64,000 nucleotides of DNA from Strongylocentrotus purpuratus (Eukaryota; Echinodermata; Echinoidea; Camarodonta; Strongylocentrotidae), in NCBI RefSeq assembly GCF_000002235.5, contig NW_022145613.1, positions 2,936,001 through 3,000,000 of the forward strand. The letters run 5' to 3'. The position numbers were made by a program, and so were the translations under genes. Shown piece after piece: positions 23,201 through 31,500 of this stretch. Each line of letters opens with the position of its first letter. Position 1 is the first letter of the stretch. The notes beneath the pieces were generated by a model. The model saw nothing but the letters and a program-made list of their open reading frames with translations, ran no database searches and was not told the DNA's origin.

Positions 23201-25904
23201 TTGACTATTACGCCGAAGTAAAATATGACTTACCGGACATTATAAGTTCATGCATTTCATCTGCACTAAAGACACCCTCCTGTCTTGCCAATTTGGCAGC
23301 TGAATCAAACACTTTCCTCATCCGTTCAAAGACCTCCCACCACATCTGCCTTGCCGCATTCTGCTTCTGGACATCACTGGAGTCGCAGTAGTTAGGAAGG
23401 TGAACAGTGATTGGCTGGAGAACGTAGACTGGCGGGATGGCATTGGTGTCCTCCACATACCATTTCCTGATGAGATCTACATCCTCCTTGCTCGTGCTTT
23501 CATCTTTCGAGACGGTATCCATGAGCTTTGCGAAAATGTCTGAGGAAATGGTGGCGTTGAGTGGCCGGAAACCATACTTATCGCCTAGGAAACCCTACAA
23601 ATAAAGTAGATTACATTCATAAGAACAATGTGAGGATGTTGTTCGGCCGCCAGACAAAGTTGAGCTCTGATTTTCACCGTAGTTAGCATGATTTCGTGAG
23701 TCTTGATTTCACATGACTTTGCAATGTGAATACCTTTGGTGGTAGTAATCATGGTTGTGTGAATTATTTGAACAATTAAGTCATTGATATTCGTCAATTT
23801 ATTGTTTTTCTACACACGCTCTGTATATGTCTATACCTACGTGCAGTCATATATCAAACACAAACTCTGATGCGTAATTACGACCATTTTCTGGTTCCAC
23901 TTTCACCTGTGACAAGGTCACTTAACACAAGAGCGAGTATTTACGTGCTTGCATGACTGTGACGTGAATAGAACAACCGTTCGTTACCCAGGATCAAGTA
24001 CTCGCTCAACCAACTGTACAGGCTACATAACACTCGAGCGACACCATCATTCAACGTTCTCTACGTTGCTAAGGACGTTGGTATCCGAAGATACAAACGA
24101 TGCCGCGCAGAGTTGGCCAAGGATTTTACCTCGGCCGAAACCCAAATGAAATATGCATATTTTTGACACACATGTTAGTATTAAACTTTCTTATCTGTTT
24201 CCAACTCTTACCACGAAATATGGTCCCTGAGACATCCGTTTACATCTATCAATTTCATTGAGGCACAAGAATGACGTCAGATGAACAGCCGTAGCACTGT
24301 CTCTTACACCCCACCTCATATCGACCACTTCAAACTCTAGCCTCTTTTCATGGCAGTAGCGACTGAGCTCTGGAAAAACCTCCCTGGTCAACTTGTTCCG
24401 CTCCTCCTTCATGTCTACAAGGAGAAAAACAAATCGTCTCATCACACAACAACTCTTGGTTACTAACGCCTTGGTCACATTTCCCGTGGCGGCCGTGCGG
24501 TCTAAAATATATACGGCCAATAACAATTAATAGACCGCAGCAGCATTCCCACGGTCACATACGGTAGCGGTGACATATGTTAGGGTAGCCGCACGGCGTG
24601 TACTGAATTTGTGGAGACAGAAAATCTGCGACTGCCAGTACGGCCTTTGAAGTGTTAACGCACGGTCGCCTTGGGACGTCCCTGCGGCGGCCGTAGCTTT
24701 TTGACAAATACTAAGGCAGACGCAAGGCGACCGTGCGGCCAGACTGATGCTACCGCTTCACCCCTGGAGTATGTAAAACGCAAGGCTACCGTACGCCCGA
24801 CGTACGGTCGCCGTGGAAGCGCTCTACGGCATGGCTACGGGCCTACGGCGTGTCTAATTGCTACGGCGATCCTAGAAATGAAAATAGTTATAACTCCGCG
24901 TTTTAATCCCACATCGACCCATACGGCCTGTAAAGATAGGGATATGTCCTAGGGTGACCCTGAGGCCACCGCAAGTATCTCTTGCTTTCAGGGGCGTATT
25001 ATACGGCCGCCGTATCCTAGCCCGTAGAGCAAATGTGACCTATTACCAATAATCGAGACAGTAAGATACATAACTGATTATAGTTTATTCGACCCTGGCT
25101 GCCATTTAACAAGAGTCACGTTCACAAGTATGGAAAATAATTGTTTTCACAATGTGTTAGATGGAATATCAATTAAACATTTTGGCCTAATAAAAAAGCT
25201 TGTTAATATTAGGATGAAAGCTGATAAGCTGTTTATTGACATTAAAATGTCAATAATAGTCCGTCAAAATATGAAGCTGTTAAAAAATTGACCATTGTAC
25301 CGCCACTCCCCTTCAAACATGTTGCAGTAAACTTCCACCCCCAAAATGAAAGGAAAATATCACATGTAATTGACAGGAAGAGGGCAACATTTGTTTGTAG
25401 AGATTTTTGTTTTAAATGTCTGCCCATAGTTACCCTTTTCATTTTATTTTGCCAGTCAGTAACTTTATATGCCTCACAAATATTCAACCTATGACACATT
25501 GCATCTATAATGAAATAGATAAACCGAAACTTCAAGATTATGTAATCGTTTCCTGTGCAAGGGTGCCACTGTCAAAAGTTTTGTCATGAAACTAGTCAAG
25601 ACCTGAAATGGGCAATTTTACAAAGCCATTGTTTTGCAAAATTTGCAAAAAGCAACCTTCCAGAAAATGGTGCCTATTTTCTTTTGGGATGAGATCGATG
25701 TACGTGTGACAAATGAGCTACTGTGCAGTTAGGCGAAGAAAGCAACGTAAATGTTAGTAATGTAATGTTTTTACCTGTGAATGTAGAGCTGAGGAAGATT
25801 CTCACTGTGTTGGACTCTTGCTCAGGAATTGCCTCGGTCTCACCCAAGACAAGGTCCTGGAACCCAACTGGATCACTGTTTACCTCAGCTGCCATACTGG
25901 ACAT
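362..25904 (-). CDS. Gene A: NWD1-like STAND NTPase (DUF4062-like, NACHT, WD40), 3' end outside window
   Basis: Twelve coding exons (25775-25904, 24212-24414, 23234-23594, 9306-9453, 8376-8693, 6734-6968, 3709-5902, 3013-3275, 2286-2682, 1780-1953, 1111-1321, 362-631) join in phase with GT-AG borders to give 1634 residues; the last exon, by comparison with gene B, lies left of base 1. Order of parts: residues 32-50 NTVRIFLSSTFTDM-type DUF4062-like start, P-loop GISGFGKTS (415-423), Walker B LLLLFDGID (504-512), a helical region, then WD40 repeats from about 925. Animal NWD1 proteins have this order and act as cytosolic sensors or scaffolds; a role here is inference. All exon lengths equal those of gene B. 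No stops or frameshifts were seen. Odd points: Phe inside the P-loop and a 13.8-kb intron 3 packed with transposons. Confidence 0.85.
1111..1321 (-). CDS. Gene A exon 11: WD40 repeats
   Basis: 211 bp. Begins QFAVTGANDKQMILWSL and ends with HAGVEQLHVWDF, two blade-like units. The donor is CA|GTGAGT, so translation straight on would meet TGA; splicing removes it. Same length as the gene B exon at 39372-39582. Confidence 0.85.
1780..1953 (-). CDS. Gene A exon 10: WD40 repeat
   Basis: 174 bp. Starts EHEAPVGLVKTLTQK and contains FILSADSEGVLKSWKYDTGE followed by EHRATIRCLAISPNG, the join of two WD blades. The donor is G|GTAAGT. The inverted relic at 30862-31032 derives from this exon type. Confidence 0.85.
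2286..2682 (-). CDS. Gene A exon 9: three WD40 repeats
   Basis: 397 bp. Opens with GTG (VIKRERHND), where gene B has ATG. Blade signatures RFTPDGSTIITSG, GRLRVWDMN, and LEGHEKGILWL...SQDKMIKVWNV are visible. Borders are TTCTAG| and ACAG|GTAAGA. Confidence 0.87.
3013..3275 (-). CDS. Gene A exon 8: two WD40 repeats
   Basis: 263 bp. Begins GHDGMVTCLWHCPADPNES, then SGSKDDSLKVWDLDP and LKGHSSWISDV...SNDKSAKMWVY, two clear blades. It starts with two bases that complete the Gly codon from exon 7 and ends in phase 0. Confidence 0.87.
3709..5902 (-). CDS. Gene A exon 7: NACHT core, helical region and first WD40 repeats
   Basis: A single 2194-bp exon (731 codons). It begins ICFAYGAPQPSSDHS; the Walker B strand PLLLLFDGIDQLSS follows about 40 residues in. 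The middle third is a winged-helix/helical stretch with an LTEAEIEDVLS motif and an FHLMRCE segment, as in NWD1 proteins. The last third starts blades at LAGHPSRVEAIAC and includes GSNVCIWDLHRGQ and SGSADFTVRVWNMTEG. The donor is AAAG|GTATGT. The frame is fully open, and the size is identical to the exon 7 of gene B. Confidence 0.9.
6202..6340 (+). repeat. SINE body fragment
   Basis: TCCTTTGGCAAG...TGCCACTCTCCACCCAGGTG and the tail GCCGGGGTAATGAAAGTAAA resemble the shared body of the tRNA-headed SINEs at 39756 and 44605. No tRNA head is visible, so this is a 5'-truncated copy in intron 6 of gene A. Confidence 0.5.
6492..6683. mobile_element. hAT-like G/C-run MITE with 8-bp target duplication
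   Basis: 192-bp element with ends CAGTGGCGGATCCAGG and CCTGGATCCGCGCCTG, flanked by GCTATAAC (6484-6491) and GCTCTAAC (6684-6691), an 8-bp duplication with one mismatch. The interior has long G and C runs. It lies in intron 6 of gene A. Size of the duplication fits hAT; there is no coding capacity. Confidence 0.7.
6734..6968 (-). CDS. Gene A exon 6: NACHT P-loop
   Basis: 235 bp. AFQGRE is followed by SKPLVVHGISGFGKTS, the Walker A loop, then VMAMVARHSREW. The canonical loop in gene B is GSGKT; here the middle Ser is Phe (TCC to TTC). Borders are ATACAG|T and ACAG|GTACGG. Confidence 0.88.
7383..7810 (-). pseudogene. L1-like LINE fragment, C-terminal end of RT ORF
   Basis: The minus strand shows TAFKTALDTQIRTF, ATNEFLFRIGVKTSPKC, and then in another frame VNRFWTDVYKWLYKLK and KVDICFGV, the usual C-terminal tail of L1-type RT proteins. 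At least one frameshift and stop break it. It explains why intron 5 of gene A is 1407 bp but 442 bp in gene B. Confidence 0.55.
8376..8693 (-). CDS. Gene A exon 5: linker before NACHT
   Basis: 318 bp. Encodes DNETLEFVDHSKTLLTRLK, then PWCEKGIDPIGCPEHAEY and a helical LGQMCEIFESRMKAMIDTKL stretch. Phase 1 in, 2 out. It matches the gene B exon at 45478-45795 with only a few substitutions. Confidence 0.87.
9306..9453 (-). CDS. Gene A exon 4
   Basis: 148 bp. Encodes VTEDEIRHGLKDNTNIGDTC and CIFFTRDFKGMEP. It begins 13.8 kb downstream of exon 3 but its phase still fits, and homologous intron sequence flanks it on both sides of the inserted block. Confidence 0.85.
10132..11460 (+). pseudogene. CryptonA-like tyrosine recombinase, broken and interrupted
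   Basis: The reading starts MAEQVRFELLSEAQ and meets TAA at 10174; it then continues FQDYCDAARNINVDELSDLD and HIPVSETDMNKIQDSLDQDS. After an inserted G-rich MITE it resumes FEIPGSNRCPVATLLKYIQ and ends with TTLDRAGFPSRDTMTVSGHT plus SIKHYAQTSD. This order matches Crypton-type tyrosine recombinases (the family behind KIAA1958 and ZMYM C-terminal domains): the HxxS and Tyr box is visible, while the upstream catalytic Arg block is degenerate. Several stops and frameshifts make it a pseudogene. Confidence 0.65.
10618..10907. mobile_element. G/C-run MITE inserted in the CryptonA-like ORF
   Basis: The right end CCTGGATTCGCCACTG (10892-10907) is a hAT-like MITE terminus. The interior (GACACTTTTC...TTTGACATTTTGCTC...TAAGGTCACC) matches the interior of the element at 13934-14498. 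The left terminus is missing. Confidence 0.55.
12495..13185. repeat. Minisatellite of about seven units, 65-125 bp each
   Basis: Each unit has AAGGATTAAGAGTCGAGAAC, GGTACAACGAATCGTCTTCT and usually an A/T-rich TCTAATAATTTAATGAAAC; most end in a GCGCTTCGCGC-type palindrome next to G runs. Unit starts are near 12497, 12620, 12725, 12832, 12901, 13010 and 13087. Lengths vary through loss of the palindromic part. Confidence 0.75.
13934..14498. mobile_element. hAT-like G/C-run MITE with perfect 8-bp target duplication
   Basis: Ends CAGGGGCGTACGCAGG and CCTGCGTACGCCCCTG are perfect inverted repeats. ATGCTATA flanks both sides (13926-13933 and 14499-14506). The interior has G runs of up to about 60 bases and A/T runs, and repeats the GTAAGCGGACACTTTT unit, so it looks internally duplicated. 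Confidence 0.8.
16541..16697 (-). CDS. Terminal exon of an unrecognised gene inside gene A intron 3
   Basis: After the acceptor CTCATGTAG| at 16698 the frame reads DDASLQWTMKACWFTNSGEE and then RTDIDGSYLEMRAYY, with stop TAA at 16566-16568. An AATAAA poly(A) signal lies about 20 bases further on (16541-16546). Codon content looks protein-like and there is a well-formed acceptor, but I do not recognise the family. It lies on the same strand as gene A, within the 6.75-kb element. It could be a small host gene or exons captured by the element. Confidence 0.45.
17140..17233 (-). CDS. Upstream exon of the same unrecognised gene
   Basis: 94 bp, acceptor TTTTTGTTCCAACAG| and donor CATGCAG|GTAAAA. 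Reads MKLMKIWKELTDEW, then KHFLYLQDEAESPMQ, and joins the next exon in phase 0. If translation starts at this ATG (base 17232 down) the product is 74 aa. A strong donor GAATGG|GTGAGT at 18742 could end an untranslated first exon. Function unknown. Confidence 0.42.
17637..17924. mobile_element. G/C-run MITE
   Basis: Ends CAGGCGCGTATGCAGG and CCTGCGTACGCCACTG are imperfect inverted repeats of the hAT-like family; the interior has C runs and TTTTTT tracts. No clean 8-bp duplication was found, so the ends may have decayed. Confidence 0.6.
20391..21499. mobile_element. Harbinger-like fold-back element with TAA target duplication
   Basis: TGCCTCAGTCACACCTTTGC at the left and its perfect inverse at the right are flanked by TAA (20388-20390 and 21500-21502). 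Long inverted arms consist of degenerate GCTCGT and GCGTATTG motifs. A 31-codon plus-strand ORF at 20878-20973 (MAQQQSSALQKLKLL, then VQLEEAEANDVYLL) resembles the Leu/Glu-rich start of PIF/Harbinger transposases. The 3-bp TAA duplication fits that superfamily. It is non-autonomous. Confidence 0.65.
21600..23105 (+). pseudogene. Ty3/Gypsy retrotransposon fragment (gag, protease, start of RT)
   Basis: A gag-like KSGETIDDFVNRCRSKAKEC segment lies near 22100; the aspartic protease motif VDTGAGGNVLPLRRL is at 22440-22490; the RT amino end follows (KLKGELDKMEQQGAILQV, then LDPKRLNNALKRYPHKIPT, FSKLDSKSGYW). It stops before the catalytic YxDD. Frames shift several times and no LTRs were seen. It lies next to exon 3 of gene A. 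Dead fragment. Confidence 0.75.
23234..23594 (-). CDS. Gene A exon 3: DUF4062-like region, second half
   Basis: 361 bp. Begins GFLGDKYGFRPLNATIS, a conserved block in NWD1/TEP1-type N-termini, then IRKWYVEDTNAIPPVYVLQP. Borders are TTTGTAG| and G|GTAAGT. A Gypsy fragment ends about 130 bp downstream in the intron. Confidence 0.87.
24212..24414 (-). CDS. Gene A exon 2: DUF4062-like region, first half
   Basis: 203 bp. Encodes DMKEERNKLTREVFPELSRY and FEVVDMRWGVRDSA, then FLCLNEIDRCKRMSQGPYFV. These are hallmarks of the DUF4062-like fold in NWD1, TEP1 and NPHP3 proteins. Borders are CTTGTAG| and GTG|GTAAGA. Confidence 0.88.
24473..25040. mobile_element. Fold-back element in gene A intron 1
   Basis: GGTCACATTT at 24473-24482 and AAATGTGACC at 25031-25040 bound a block full of CGGCCGT, GTACGG and CTACGG motifs in both orientations. 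It accounts for most of the size difference between intron 1 of gene A (1360 bp) and gene B (456 bp). No clear target duplication and no ORF. Confidence 0.5.
25775..25904 (-). CDS. Gene A exon 1 (start codon)
   Basis: 130 bp. Starts MSSMAAEVNSDPVGFQDLV and ends NTVRIFLSSTFTG before ACAG|GTAAAAAC. The ATG at 25902-25904 follows TTATTCAAAG, a likely splice acceptor, so an untranslated leader exon probably lies upstream. A second ATG three codons later could also serve. Confidence 0.82.
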
Positions 25905-26754
25905 CTTTGAATAAATGACAGAACAAGAAGAACAGTTATGTGTCTTTGAATAAAAGTTTTCAATTCAATTATTTGTTTTTTTGAAATCATTACAAATTTA
26001 CATCAAATACAATTACAAATACATTTGATATACCGTAACATAATAGAATAGATAAGCAAAGTCCTTATTTCAGCATAAATCACCTATACCCCCCTCCCCC
26101 CCCCCCCCCCCCCCCCTCCTCCCCTCAGAAGAAATCCTATTGACATACCTGCTGTACAGTACATGTCAAAATAGTACCTCTTAATTGTATCATATTCTCC
26201 CTTTTTTTTTTTGGACAAATTTATGGATAAGCCCCTGCTTGGAAGTATTCTGGAGTGAAAACCTTTCGTAAAGTCCTTGGCAAGCTGTTTTATTCAGGGA
26301 TACATTACAAGTGTTATTGTTTGGGCCACGTTTCTTCCTTTCAAATTTGCAAGTTGAATGTAATGAAAAGAGAGAATTATTTTTTGTTCTAACTATTTAG
26401 ATTTGGGGGCAGATTCGATGTAACTTAAAATCTATATTCTTGAAAAGATGCGTCAAATAACTTACTCTCATAGATACTTACCCTGACACTGGCACGGATG
26501 TCTTTAAAAAGTTGTGAAATATTCCTTATAAACCTGTTTGAATTGCTTTTTGAAATCAACAATCCGGATAACCAATCTGTCCGGACACGCAACCAACATG
26601 ACCGACAGCAACTTGTGGGTCACGCAAATCAATCATATATTCCCACCTTCAAGACTTTTCAATTTACTTAATACTTACCGATGCCACTAAGTAATGTCAC
26701 ATAACACTTATATATAGTATTAGCTAGCTGTGCATTAAGAAAGAACTTTGGAAT

Positions 26755-27260
26755 TGTTGTGTACTAAGATCCGGACTCTCTCTTTCTAAGTGCCATATCG
26801 TTTGACTTTGGCGATCATGCTGTTCCACAACCCTCGGCTCCTAGCCTTCTGTATTAGTGCCACTCCCAGTTCTTTCACTGCTCTCTTTTCCTACAATTTC
26901 TGCACTGTCCATCCAAAGTATCCTCCTTCTTCCCACAATTTTCCCTGTCAAAGCAAGATTCTCTAGGCCTTCTTTACGTGTAATGTGACCCATGAACTTC
27001 AACTGCCTAATCAACATCTCACGTATCATTTTCCTTTGCACTCCAGTTCGTGTAAGAACTTCCTCATTACTAAATTTGTCAGTCCAGGGGATTTTCATCA
27101 TTCTTCTTAAAAACCACATTTCGCAACACTCCAAACGCTTTTTAGTATCAGAGGCTAAAGTCCATGTTTCACTACCATACACAAGTACTGGGTAGATGAC
27201 AACAATTCAGTACGCCTACTCTTATTCTGGTCCTCATACCCATTGTTCGCTTTGTCAGAA
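26755..27260 (-). pseudogene. LINE reverse transcriptase C-terminal fragment
   Basis: YGSETWTLASDTKKRLECCE, FLRRMMKIPWTDKFSNEEVL and QLKFMGHITRKEGLENL are typical of the region after the RT domain in non-LTR elements of the kind often annotated as endonuclease-reverse transcriptase. Just upstream the frame is broken (RTRIRV in a different frame). It lies upstream of gene A exon 1. Confidence 0.7.
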
Positions 27261-27299
27261 TATACTGCATCCTGACATTTGATTTAAAACTGCAATGTT

Positions 27300-30200
27300 A
27301 AGAAGTTTACAGGCAATATTTCATGAATCTTCAACATTCATCGTAAAGGACAAATATTTAGTAGTTAGTGCTATGTTATGAATACTTTTCGATAAATCTG
27401 AAGGCAAAAGAGAGGGCTTTATGTTTGTACACGGACACCCAACCCCTTATCGTACGCAAACCAACGGGCCTGCGGTCGGAGCATATTTCACTCTGGAGCC
27501 GTCCGACTTCCACCAAGCTTTTACTAAAATGTTCTTCTCATGTTCTGCTTTTATTAAAATCAACTTAATATCTGGATGGACTTCCCCTCAAGCAAAGTCA
27601 TAAGACTAATATAAATATATGGAGGAAGAGAGAGAGAAAGAAAGAAAGAGAGAGAGAGAGCGGGCAGGATAAAAAGGAAATAATGATATTAAATATTTGG
27701 CTTACTAAGTAAATAAAAGATCGCGTGCTCGATGTAAATCCCGCTGGTTCCTAGATTTTTTTGCTGAATGTTTTCAATTACAGACCGAGAACGCCATCTT
27801 TATTTACTGGGCAGTAACGCCAAAAACTTTGTTTAAACAATTGAAATTTCTCCCAGGAAGCATTACATTTATAAGAGAGATTGTACTTGTTTTCTATTAT
27901 AGCATAATCGGTCTTTTATAAGTTAGTTATTTTTATATCTATACTGATCTGTTGTAATACTATGTATAAGCATATTCCCAATCTTTCACTATGGACATAC
28001 TGGTAACTCATTGCATCTGTGTAATATTGCGTGTTACTGTAACTTCCATGTGAACAATTAATTTGTAGGATAGGCAATACAGGTTTCAAATCGTTTGTAG
28101 AATTATAATATAGGAAGACTGAATCTGGTTTGTGTTATACAATTTTACCTGTTTATTGTACAGGGAACCCCACTTACAAGCTTAAGCTTCTCTTGGGTTC
28201 CCTAACCATTTTTATTTTGTATGTCCAACATGTTTTGTATGTGTCCTTCGAACATTGTTTGAATTTCTGAATGTTGTTTTTAAAAAATGGTTGAACCAAT
28301 AAATTAAATGAAATGAATTAATAAAATATTGTATTTCCCCCTATTTCTGTGTTATGAGTGCCTATAGTAATTTGTTTATATGTTTTATTGTGCATTTGCT
28401 CCTGTTTTGATTTTACTTACAAGTATGTTATCAAACTGGAGTGAATTTCATTTCTTTTTCTTCAAGTACAACTTATCAAGATGAAGAAATTAGACATGTC
28501 TACGTAATTATGTGGAAATAAACACGACATAAGAATATATTTACGGATGGTATCATGGTACATCGGATCGTAGATAGGTAACGCCCTATGTGGTCCATCA
28601 TCCCGGAAATGTCCACCTGATTTTATTAATTTCATAATGTTAACAATTTTTTTAGATATGAATTTTTACAATTTATGAGCACGGTATAACACTCTCAAAG
28701 AGTTACCCGTTCAGATCATCATACACGTGTATTATACAGTGCGTCCCAGAGAAAACGAAACCGAGAATTATCGATGTTTTATCATAACTTAATCACAATT
28801 ATAGTTAACAAATGACACATATTTGGAAAGCTAAGATCCTCCTCTTTCATTTGATGCAACTCATATGATTCATATCTCACGCATGAGTGATTAAAAGCAA
28901 TTTGAAGAGATGAAACCAAAAAGTCATTTGGCGGGCGGTATCTGAATTTTAAAAAGAAAATCACATTTCTAGAAAGTTCAATTTCTGTCCTTTCATATGC
29001 CACCTCAATCAGGAAATATGAGTCAGGAATAACAAAGTTCTGTTTGTTTAAAGTAATGCTTGCATTTCCATAATTGGATCAAACGAGTTCGTTTTCACTG
29101 GCTACCTGCCGTATAGCAACATACAGAGTTGACAAAAGACTTAACTCCGTTTCGTTGAAGATCGGCCATGCATCAGGTCTTTCGTCTTCTGTGTGCATGG
29201 CTGATCATCAACGAAAGTTACGAAACGGAATGAAAACCATGAATACCGTAGCACCAAACATGCATCCAACATTAATGACTGACCAGTCATTGAAGTCAAT
29301 AATCATATTCCACATAATATTTTCCCATTGGAGATAAAAATATAAAAAATTATGTAGGGGCTAATTAAATCAAATGCTGGGAATACCAGCGCGCCAACTC
29401 TGATGAGACCCCGCGAAACTATTTATAACTATATCACCTTCTTTTCTCCTCCTGTTTGCCTCTAACACTTCTTCTCGAAAACGTATAAATACACCCCAAA
29501 ATACATAAGTATACCCACATAGTTTACATTTCTTCTCCTTTACATTTTTATCTCACTTCCGTGTATAAAATCCCACATTTTTCATCAAAGCGACACATAC
29601 CATCTCACCCAAGCTAGACGTCAGCCGCTAATTAAACCTTCGTAATATAAATTCCAAAAGAACGTTGACAACGTAGAGACTTCTTCGATAATGAAAATTA
29701 TGACGGAAGAAGATTAATTCATCAATATCAGTTTGTGCTTCAGACGCAATCAAAGAGGCGCCGAGTTACATTTAGTCCAACTTCAAACTACTGCGCATTT
29801 GGCAGTGATATGCATGCAGAGTTTTAAATACAATTCACATTATGCGGGCATACAGTGCAAAAAAAGTAGAAAAGAATATGACAATATTATTGATAGGCAC
29901 CGTTGCACTATGTAAATACAATTCTATGAATGTGAATAACAGCAGGTTTCCATTCATTCCCTGTTCTATAAAAAAAAGGGGTCTTATCAGTGACAAAGTA
30001 GAATATCTGATAAAAGCCGGATAATAGTAAGCTACTGAAACTCTTGCATATGTCAATTGACTGTGAAAAAAATTGTTACATCATTTGGCACGTGTAATTT
30101 ATTGATAACAGTCTATTCATGAAAGACTAAACAAGATCTGTGATTAGAAACATAATTATATCAATTTCAATGTATATAAATGACCTTTGGGTGAAATTTA

Positions 30201-30850
30201 AAAAAAAGGTTTCTTTTAGTCGCTTAAAATTAGAAACACATTTTATGGTGAAAGGAAAAGAGGGCAAATATTCAAAGGGAAAAGGGCACTTATTAGAAAA
30301 AGAAAAAGAGCACATCTCGCAGTATAAGAATAATATCAGAGGTGAAAATGGGGCACTTCTCGCACCTGAGTAGGAGCACTCACCAGAGACGAAGAAAGGC
30401 ACTTATGACAACAGAAAAAGGACAACTTCAGAAGGTAACTTTCTTACAAGCTAATGAGAGTCTTTGCTTCGTTCTGCTTTTAACTGTTCAAAGTCAAGAT
30501 CGAAGGAGATATATGTTCAAACCGATAGACCCCATTGAAGTTACCTCTATTCTTTTATGAACAATTCTTCCACTACTGAACAACTGAACAAGACTAATGA
30601 GCTTTATTGTGTTAATATCATATGTTTACGTGAGTAAAAGATAATTAGAATCGAGTTAATTTGGAAATTAAATTACATCTTTCCATATGATATTTGAATT
30701 TCCTGTTATACCCTGTATCAATACGAGCTGTCGAAACCGAAGATAATTAACTGATTTCCACGTTTAACGATACCTATAATTTCCTGTTACGTTAAAAGGA
30801 AAGTACAGTTATTGTAGTTTAATGCGATAAATGTTTATGCTTCGTCACCT
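27300..30850. other. Non-coding spacer between gene A and the relic
   Basis: AT-rich with a short GA tract near 27630. At about 28735 a block beginning GTGCGTCCCAGAGAAAACGA looks like a dispersed repeat. An imperfect hairpin (CCGTTTCGTTGAAGATCGGC facing a CATGGCTGATCATCAACG arm) lies at about 29140-29230. No coding exon was recognised. Confidence 0.4.
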
Positions 30851-30861
30851 GTTTAAGGGCA

Positions 30862-31500
30862 TAAAGGTTCTGTAGAGATTGTGAAAGTGGCAAAGCAGCA
30901 GGCAGACACTGTCATCTTGTCAGCAGACAGCAAGGGCATGCTAAATGTATGGAAATACGGGACAGGAGAATGTCTGCTATCAGCCAAAGAGCACCGGACA
31001 TCAATTCGATATCTTTCTATTTCAGATGATGGTAGAAGGGGATTTTTAAGGGTTTTTTTGTTGTTGTTGGTCTGTTTGCTTGTTTTTTTTTTGTTTTTTT
31101 GTTTGTTTTTTGAGGGATTGTAAAACACAATGAGAGCTGAATATAGCCACTTATAGATAGGCCTAATTATAACTATTGATGGTTCCGCTTTCATTTGACA
31201 TTAATCAATTGAATTTATTGTAGTTCTCTTATTAATGGCAGAATTGTATCATTATTTTACTATCGATCTCTGTAGACAAGCAGACAACCGTTACCTGATG
31301 ACAGCATCACGTGACTGCACCATCAAGGCTTGGCATATTCCGTCCCGACAGTTGATGGCGTCCTTTGACTGCTAATCACAGATTAAACACATCGATATGG
31401 TTTACGTCAGTGAAGATCGCTACCGTATTGCTGGAGAGAATAAGTCCGGCACTATACTCCGGCTCCTTGTGCTGTTTCTTTCAAAAGCAGACAGGTCTGA
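30862..31500 (+). pseudogene. Inverted relic of a third NWD1-like copy (WD40 exons 10 and 12)
   Basis: On the plus strand, 30862-31032 reads GHKGSVEIVKVAKQQ, ADTVILSADSKGMLNVWKYG and EHRTSIRYLSISDDG, homologous to exon 10 of genes A and B. From about 31276 it reads NRYLMTASRDCTIKAWHIPS and then SQIKHIDMVYVSEDRYRIAG, homologous to exon 12. A TAA at 31373-31375 replaces a Gln codon, the first third of exon 12 is missing, exon 11 is absent and the exon 12 donor GT is lost. It is more diverged than A is from B. Confidence 0.75.

Larger units (their letters stand above)
9454..23233 (-). other. Expanded intron 3 of gene A
   Basis: The first 230 bp (to about 9690) and last 120 bp (from about 23111) align with the 493-bp intron 3 of gene B. 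The 13.4 kb between them is inserted mobile DNA, itemised separately. The unassigned pieces 9700-10130, 11470-12376 and 19138-20390 show only local repeats such as two copies of ACACAGGGCAACGCACTT (near 9878 and 9919) and C/G runs. Confidence 0.75.

Noticed and set aside
24671..24952. 93-codon Arg/Thr-rich frame
   Set aside because: Composed of the CGGCCGT/GTACGG motifs of a fold-back element.
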